From Labia minor (taxonomy: Eukaryota; Arthropoda; Insecta; Dermaptera; Spongiphoridae), in NCBI GenBank assembly GCA_963082975.1, contig OY720345.1, positions 32,682,611-32,746,610 of the forward strand: DNA of 64,000 nt, given 5' to 3'. Below, in pieces: positions 57,838-64,000 of the stretch; within the stretch, counting starts at the first letter, position 1, and each line of letters starts with the position of its first letter. The notes beneath the pieces were generated by a model. The model was not told where the DNA came from, did not search any database, and saw only the letters and a list, made by a program, of their open reading frames with translations. The position numbers and the translations under genes were made by a program.

Positions 57838-59066
57838 AAATAAATATTTTTTCTTAAAAATACAAAGTCACCTTACTTTTCGAACACACCTCGTATATAA
57901 AAAAAGGTTACTTCCTCTTTGCCATTTGAGGGGAAGAAACCCCCCTCATTGGCGATACAACTGATTAATAAGAATTCATCATTAATTTTAATGCTATAAA
58001 TTTTTTTTAAATACGTTAAAAATGAAAATCTATCCTGAAATCAATATTTATGCTTAAGGATCCGTTGAAAAAAAAATTAATCGGAGCTATACATAAGTAA
58101 AAAGAAATCTTTTTAAAAAATACACTTTACTTAAAATTGCACTAAAAAGTAAAAAATAAAATCACTGTAAAGTGTGTGCGCTCAAATTATAATAACACCG
58201 TAAAACATTTGCTTCCATTTGATGTTATTATAATTTGAGCGCACACACTTTACCGTAAAACATTTGTTTCCATTTGGTGTTATTATAATTTGAGCGCACA
58301 CACTTTACAGTGATTTTATTTTTTACTTTTTAGTGCAATTTTAAGTAAAGTGTATTTTTTAAAAAGATTTCTTTTAACTTAAATTTATTTTATACTTTTT
58401 AGTCGTGTTCAGCGCCTCTAGAACTGCTCGGTTTTCATTTTTTAGGTTTTTTGAGCTCAATACATACTCAACAATAAACACTATCAAGACATTGGAAAGT
58501 TAGAATCACACTATCACGACACTGTAAAGTTAGAATCGCAATATCACGACACTATCAAGTTAGAATCAAGACTAACTACTAACTTTTTATTTGTGATAAT
58601 ATATATATATATATATAATATGTATGTGTATGTTTATTTTTTATATATATATATAAGAAGACAACCGATTCCTGGAACTTATAATCGGCCAGAAGAAGAA
58701 ATATTACGTGGTTAATTAGAGATGTTTTGACATTTGTAAATATAATGTGTGTTGCAAAAACTTTTAGTTTAAAACAGGGCTTGAACATCTCTAGAACTGC
58801 TATCGCCATCTATGACTGAAATAGTGAACTATTCCATATTCCGCATATGAAAGTTTAGTTAATTAATTACCACTAATAGATAAATAATTCAGTGGATTTT
58901 TTCAATTGATTCGTGTATTATTAGCAGGAGCAAGCGCGTATGCAAAATTTCAAGATGATTGAATGACGGGAAGTAGTTGAAATATCGATTATAAAATGCC
59001 GCGTACAACCGGACAGAGTGAGTTAAGTAAAAGTGTATAAAAAGGAGTTAGTTACTAAAAGTAATT
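57838..59066 (-). repeat. Right arm of the large inverted repeat
   Basis: Reverse complement of 45889-46919, starting inward with the mariner terminus (TTCGAACACACCTCGTATA at 57879-57897). It is about 200 bp longer because of a palindromic duplication at 58100-58376. At its outer end the match stops at AAAGTAATTAATTA, close to a solo mariner terminus present only on the left side. Confidence 0.85.
58100..58376. repeat. Perfect 99-bp inverted repeat with 79-bp spacer
   Basis: 58100-58198 and 58278-58376 are exact reverse complements, for example GTGTGTGCGCTCAAATTATA against TATAATTTGAGCGCACACAC. The spacer holds a further partial copy (TTATAATTTGAGCGCACACA). The left arm has a single copy at about 46546-46644. 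It would form a strong hairpin. Confidence 0.93.
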
Positions 59067-59412
59067 AATTACAATTAATTAATTATAATTCAATTATATT
59101 TCTTTTATACCTTCTAGAGATCGATTGAAATATCTATAAAAATTTTCAAAAGTCTCTCTCAATATTAAGATGATGAAAAATCGATTTCAATTTGTCAAAA
59201 GAGTGAACAGACAGACAAAGAGACAGAGAGACAGACGCCAAGTGAAGTTGGGAAAAACGTTATAATAAAAAAAGATTAGTTAATTTAAAAGCGGGACGGT
59301 GTTATAAAATGAAGGCTTGTGAATTAGAAAAAGTATAAGAAGAATTTTTTGTACACCATTAAAACAAAAACCTTTGTGCATATTATATATAAACTCAATT
59401 ATTACTCTATAA

Positions 59413-59589
59413 CATTGTTTCTTAACCTTTATTATATATCTCCGCACCCCATTGAAAAATGTGTTTTAATTTTTTAGTCTAGAAAAATACATTTTTGATG
59501 GTTTGAAATTTAAAAATTTTTATGGTTAGATAGGGGCTTCTCCCGCACCGCCAAAATTATATTCTGGCATCCCCGGTAAAGAACCACTG
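59413..59589. mobile_element. hAT-type MITE, 177 bp, degraded
   Basis: CATTGTTTCTTAACC at the left and GGTAAAGAACCACTG at the right are imperfect inverses of the common CAGTGGTTCTTTACC terminus. The flanks CTCTATAA and TTCTATAT match at 6 of 8 bases. Non-coding. Confidence 0.65.
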
Positions 59590-59798
59590 TTCTATATGAT
59601 TCAAAATGTTAGATCTAGAGGGGTGAATTTCACTATGATGTAGGCTGATCAGGAATGTAGCCCGTCAAAACGGGACAAAACCCGTTTTTTTTTTAATAGA
59701 AAACGGGACAAAATTTTTTTTATCAATATATGATTTTTGTATAAATTTATTATAAAAATTTTCAAAAATATAATTAAATAACAATATATAGGTGAAAA

Positions 59799-59940
59799 CA
59801 GTGGTGTATTGGGAGGGGAACGCGGGGGAACGAAAGAAAAAATAAAAACTTATATGGAAAAAAATAGTTTGCTGAAAATAGGACTATTTTTTGCTCCGAC
59901 TATGCGTTCCCTTACTTCTTATTAAACCAATACATCACTG
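59799..59940. mobile_element. hAT-type MITE, 142 bp
   Basis: The ends CAGTGGTGTATTGG and CCAATACATCACTG are inverse with one mismatch. The flanks GGTGAAAA (59791-59798) and GGTGTAAA (59941-59948) match at 7 of 8. Non-coding. Confidence 0.8.
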
Positions 59941-60065
59941 GGTGTAAATAACAATATTTTATAAATAGTTAATATTAATATGAAAACTACGAACAAATAT
60001 ATGTTTTATTGCAAAATATAAGATTAATAGCAATAATACTAACAGAATATAGGATATATATATAT

Positions 60066-60896
60066 TGTAATATATAAGTATGAAAATGCCTTTTTTTTAT
60101 GCTTATATATTGGAAATATTTGGATATAGAATTTTGGAAAGTTATTTGTGTGAACACATGGCAACGTGTATAAAGGATAGCTTTCTGAAATTTATTGTTT
60201 TAAAGGGACACCCTGGGAAAGGCCCAGAGATCCTTTTAGTTACCCCAAGATGGAGAGAGGGGTGGACAATTTTGCCAAGTGGCATAGGAGGGGAGAATGA
60301 CCATTTACAGGTTTAGACATTTTTTGGTCATTCTTGGATGGAGAGCCAGGGAAGAGACTTCATCTGACGAAGTAAGAACAAAATACAAGGATCATCCACA
60401 GTGTGCGAGGAAGCTGCCTGCCCTGATATGACGACATGATACCTTAAGAAAAATATCCAAGAATCATCTTACTTGAAGTCCCAGTGTTCCCGGAAAAGTG
60501 ATAATTAATTTGAATAACACAGCTAAGTAGTCGACTATTATCTTTATAAATAATTGCAATTATTCGATGAACTCAATTCTATTAAATTTATACTCCTATT
60601 AATTTGTACGGTACCATTAAAATAATTCCATTTCTAATTAATTTCTTATTATCAATTGTATCCAATAATTTAGTCTATTCTTAGTAAATAAATAAATTTC
60701 AGTTGTAATTTTATATATAAGCATTTTTCATATTGAACCTATTCAATTTTATATTTTCCCTAATCAACCTACGCGGATTCAATAACCCCTTGTTTGATTC
60801 ATAATTCAATCCAGAGTGCTACCAATTTATTAAACCTTTTCAATAAACCAAATTTTCTTATAAAATACCTCACCCCCTTATATTATATATACGACA
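60066..60896 (+). repeat. 5' LTR, 831 bp
   Basis: Begins TGTAATATATAAG and ends TATACGACA (TG...CA). It matches the copy at 62817-63647 with only about two substitutions seen by eye (near 60419 and 60497). Flanked outside by an AT microsatellite. Confidence 0.92.
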
Positions 60897-61245
60897 TGGA
60901 GGTCTTCCACCTCGAATTGAATTAAAACTGGAAATGGTTGATTTGGCAAAGTGAAATTGGATACGTTCAGTTTATATATTAATATTAATAGTTTGAAATA
61001 TTTTTTTTCTTTTTGTGAAAAATTCAATTTAATTTTTTTTTTTATTTTAAAAAAAAAAAAATTTTTTTTTTTTTTTCTGTTTTATTGAATTTTTGTCGGA
61101 TTTATTTGATTTTGACTTCTTATATTAGTTGATTTTGCGGGATTCTATTTCTGGAAAATTAAAAGCAAATTGCCTATTGTTTATAATATTCAATTTTTGT
61201 CGCGGTAAAAAATTGATATAGTTTTTCATGCCTTTCTGATTATTA

Positions 61246-62388
61246 ATGAATAAAAGTAATAATAATAATAATAATAAAATGCAAACGGCTAAGGAACCTA
61301 GTGTAAAGGAAATGCTCCAACAAATTCTGGACCTAATGTATACTAATTTAAACAGAACGGGGGAGGCAAGCACAAATAGGCAAAATTTAAAAGAAAATAA
61401 CCATCAGCAAATCGAAAAAATAGAGGGTCAAAATGTAAATGTATCATTGTTAGACAATATACCGATAGATGAAATTAAAGAAATAAATAATGGATTGGAA
61501 AAAAGAGAAATTGAAATAATAGAGCAGGTACCAGAAATAGTGAATTTAAAAGAAAGAATTGACCAGGCTCCGGAGGCAATGTCTATTAGCAAGATTCAAA
61601 TTTCAAAAAGTTCAAATACGGATAACAAAGAAAATATAGAAACAATAGGGGAGGGACCTGAGTTGAGAAAATTAGAGAAAAAAAATGACAAATTCATGAA
61701 AATAATTCCCACTGTCCCGATAAAAGAATTTAAAAAGAAAAAGAGGCCGGTTGACCCAGTAAAGATGATTTCCATGGAGCCAGCACAGGTAAGGTCATGG
61801 AAAGATATGCCGATTGTTTTCGTAAACAATGAAATAGAAACAAAAAGGAAAAATATACCGATGGACCCAGTCAAAATAAATTCTAAGGAATCCACAGAGG
61901 TAAGGTCATGGAAAGAGATGCCTATTGTTCCGGTAAGAAATGAAATAAAAATGAAACTAAAAATGAAAAGAGCAAGTAAGGCAATCGATAAAGTTAAAAC
62001 CCACACCCCCCTTAGGCCCATTCATATTAGGGTAAATAATAAAAATAATTCCTTATTTATCTCCTATAGGAAATACCCGGGAGTTAAATCGAATACAATT
62101 TTAGTAAAATACAATATAAACAAGACGTTGCATATTTCGAGACGTTCGAAGCAAGGCACCCGTCCCAAGCTTTTTTATAGAAATCAATTGGTATTTGTTT
62201 TCAAGATTGAATATCATATTCTATTGAATTATATTAGATCATGGCAAATAGCCCCGTCACTTTCTCCACACATTAATAAGATAAGGAGAAAGATATCAAA
62301 GAAATGGAAATATCATTTAAGACGGGCGTGGACAAAATTTAAATTTAAATTGTATAAATTTGTTTTATTTCGGCATATTATTATATAG
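61246..62388 (+). CDS. Unknown 380-residue protein inside the LTR element
   Basis: Starts at an ATG followed by an AAT run; a second ATG at 61279 (MQTAKEPSVKEMLQQ) may be the true start. The middle is Glu/Lys/Ile-rich and has an imperfect internal repeat (PVKMISMEPAQVRSWKDMPI then PVKINSKESTEVRSWKEMPI). The last 110 residues are strongly basic with aromatic clusters (SKKWKYHLRRAWTKFKFKLY). I see no zinc knuckle, capsid motif or pol domain. The basic tail could bind nucleic acid; this is inference. Being open in a young element hints at selection or recent origin. Confidence 0.7.
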   Translation: MNKSNNNNNNKMQTAKEPSVKEMLQQILDLMYTNLNRTGEASTNRQNLKENNHQQIEKIEGQNVNVSLLDNIPIDEIKEINNGLEKREIEIIEQVPEIVNLKERIDQAPEAMSISKIQISKSSNTDNKENIETIGEGPELRKLEKKNDKFMKIIPTVPIKEFKKKKRPVDPVKMISMEPAQVRSWKDMPIVFVNNEIETKRKNIPMDPVKINSKESTEVRSWKEMPIVPVRNEIKMKLKMKRASKAIDKVKTHTPLRPIHIRVNNKNNSLFISYRKYPGVKSNTILVKYNINKTLHISRRSKQGTRPKLFYRNQLVFVFKIEYHILLNYIRSWQIAPSLSPHINKIRRKISKKWKYHLRRAWTKFKFKLYKFVLFRHIII

Positions 62389-62816
62389 GTTTATTTTTTT
62401 TTTTCTCTATTAGTTTTAGGAGGTACCTTAATGATTAGAAAGAGTGCAAAATTGTATTAATTGTTAAAAATTCCTCTTCGATATCCACCAACCACAAAGG
62501 TAATCCAAATAAATTCGAGTTATAATATTAATAAAAAATAAAATAAAAACAATTTGCTTGAATTTGTAAGAGGTAGAATTTCGAAAAATTAAATAAGAAA
62601 AATTAAACCATTGGATGTAATATAAAAAAAAAAAAAAAAATAAATAAATATGTGTTTGTGCAGTGCAGTGTCAGTGCAGTGATAATTAATTATTTTTGTG
62701 CAAGATACTCAAGTAAAAAAAAAAAAAAAAAAAAAAAAAACATTGTGTCATATTATTAAAAAAAAAAAAAATTATGCATTTCATTTAAATTTTTTTTTTT
62801 TCCATAAACTAAAGGA
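62389..62816 (+). other. 3' untranslated interior of the LTR element
   Basis: Contains several long A-runs (about 62624-62640, 62717-62740, 62760-62771) and a repeated GTGCAGTGCAGTGTCAGTGC motif near 62659. No coding content. Confidence 0.5.
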
Positions 62817-63647
62817 TGTAATATATAAGTATGAAAATGCCTTTTTTTTATGCTTATATATTGGAAATATTTGGATATAGAATTTTGGAAAGTTATTTGT
62901 GTGAACACATGGCAACGTGTATAAAGGATAGCTTTCTGAAATTTATTGTTTTAAAGGGACACCCTGGGAAAGGCCCAGAGATCCTTTTAGTTACCCCAAG
63001 ATGGAGAGAGGGGTGGACAATTTTGCCAAGTGGCATAGGAGGGGAGAATGACCATTTACAGGTTTAGACATTTTTTGGTCATTCTTGGATGGAGAGCCAG
63101 GGAAGAGACTTCATCTGACGAAGTAAGAACAAAATACAAGGATCATCCACAGTGTGCGAGGAAGCTGCCTGTCCTGATATGACGACATGATACCTTAAGA
63201 AAAATATCCAAGAATCATCTTACTTGAAGTCCCAGTGTTCCCGGAACAGTGATAATTAATTTGAATAACACAGCTAAGTAGTCGACTATTATCTTTATAA
63301 ATAATTGCAATTATTCGATGAACTCAATTCTATTAAATTTATACTCCTATTAATTTGTACGGTACCATTAAAATAATTCCATTTCTAATTAATTTCTTAT
63401 TATCAATTGTATCCAATAATTTAGTCTATTCTTAGTAAATAAATAAATTTCAGTTGTAATTTTATATATAAGCATTTTTCATATTGAACCTATTCAATTT
63501 TATATTTTCCCTAATCAACCTACGCGGATTCAATAACCCCTTGTTTGATTCATAATTCAATCCAGAGTGCTACCAATTTATTAAACCTTTTCAATAAACC
63601 AAATTTTCTTATAAAATACCTCACCCCCTTATATTATATATACGACA
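62817..63647 (+). repeat. 3' LTR, 831 bp
   Basis: Same length and ends as the 5' LTR, followed by ATATATATAATAA. Confidence 0.92.
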
Positions 63648-64000
63648 ATATATATAATAAATAACATATTTACATATATGAAATATGTATTGTATATAAT
63701 AAATAATTGCAACTAAGACTATAGAAACAAAAAAATACCATAACTGTAAATGTAAAATGATTATAGAAAACTATCATTTTATTTAATTTTTTTAATAATA
63801 TTTTAAACTAATTGGAGTACTTATATATTTAAATAGGATTATCACTTATCAGTTGCACTATTGTACTTCTCTTATGACATAATTTTATTTAATATACGAG
63901 GTTCTTTTGAAATATTTTGAAAAAATTGTTCGAATGTCAAGTTACAATTTTTACAAATAATTGTATATTTAAAAAAAATATGAAAAATAAGCAAAATCAT
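63648..64000. other. AT-rich end of the window
   Basis: No gene. ATACGAGGTTCTTTTGAAAT at about 63893-63912 resembles a mariner-type terminus and may start an element that continues past the window. Confidence 0.4.

Larger units (their letters stand above)
55528..57838 (+). repeat. 893-bp tandem repeat, about 2.5 copies
   Basis: Copies start at about 55528, 56433 and 57326 (the last truncated at about 57838). Corresponding points are 893 bp apart (for example 55719, 56612 and 57505), with almost no differences. Each unit holds a tRNA-like segment, the AAAATCGTTAGAGCGG/GCTAGCATAATAAG ending of the array family, and (in the two full units) a diverged piece of the LTR found at 60066. The near identity indicates recent duplication. 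Confidence 0.9.
59067..60065. other. Intergenic DNA with two hAT-type MITEs
   Basis: No gene. Holds the MITEs at 59413 and 59799, an ACAGACAGACAAAGAGACAG run near 59209, and a short inverted CCCGTC...GACGGG-like CCCGT block at about 59660-59710. Confidence 0.5.
60066..63647 (+). mobile_element. Young non-autonomous LTR retrotransposon, about 3.6 kb
   Basis: Two 831-bp LTRs flank a 1.9-kb interior. Right after the 5' LTR comes TGGAGGTCTTCCACC, a TGG-starting candidate primer-binding site I cannot match to a tRNA. AAAGGA precedes the 3' LTR as a weak polypurine tract. The target-site duplication is masked by ATATAT on both sides. The only substantial ORF (61246-62388) lacks RT, protease, RNase H and integrase motifs. 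Mobility would need enzymes from a related element. Confidence 0.88.

Noticed and set aside
51126..57838. CRISPR-like or centromeric satellite interpretation of the array
   Set aside because: Units are long, irregular and composed of transposon modules; there are no short regular repeats with unique spacers.
60080..60316. 78-codon frame present in both LTRs
   Set aside because: LTR sequence, not a separate gene; the diverged LTR-like copies in the tandem units do not keep the frame.

Overview
The window is AT-rich eukaryotic nuclear DNA (roughly four fifths A+T by eye) with spliced genes, GT-AG introns and many transposons. The gene set (a starvin-type BAG co-chaperone, NUBP2, PTPMT1 and an RRM/RGG protein), the TCAGT initiator and the transposon mix (R1-clade LINE, piggyBac, mariner, hAT MITEs) point to an insect. 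An AT-rich parasitoid wasp or similar insect is plausible, but the species cannot be settled from this sequence.

Host genes. On the minus strand, from right to left: NUBP2 (Cfd1), a cytosolic Fe-S assembly ATPase, in three exons at 29935-30851; PTPMT1, a mitochondrial dual-specificity phosphatase, in four exons at 19228-20975; an RRM plus RGG/Pro-Gly-Tyr protein, with at least seven coding exons at 13799-16874; and further candidate exons at 12062, 10276, 9290 and 5024-5999. These last may be alternative 3' ends of the RRM gene or a separate unknown gene. On the plus strand, starvin (BAG3-like) runs from 32448 to 42920. It has a textbook heat-shock promoter (HSE array, TATA-like box, TCAGT initiator) and a 9-kb intron full of transposon debris. 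No clear host gene lies to the right of about 43.5 kb.

Mobile DNA. A full-length R1-clade LINE with both ORFs open (24534-29835, 14-bp target-site duplication) sits just past the NUBP2 stop codon. Region 45.9-59.1 kb is a nested transposon complex. Two inverted arms of about 1.0 and 1.2 kb, each ending inward in the same mariner terminus, enclose tandemly arranged copies of a CCGAG-hairpin repeat family. One copy is split at TTAA by a complete piggyBac (47506-51102), which is itself interrupted by a hAT MITE (50045-50793). An 893-bp tandem repeat carrying tRNA-like and LTR-like segments lies at 55.5-57.8 kb. At 60066-63647 is a young LTR element with two 831-bp LTRs and one ORF of unknown function and no recognisable pol. 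hAT-type MITEs with 8-bp duplications and decayed LINE fragments with GATA-type tails are scattered throughout.

The rest is low-complexity AT-rich sequence. Much of the interest lies in transposon nesting, the structure of the inverted-repeat complex, and the unresolved 3' end of the RRM gene.
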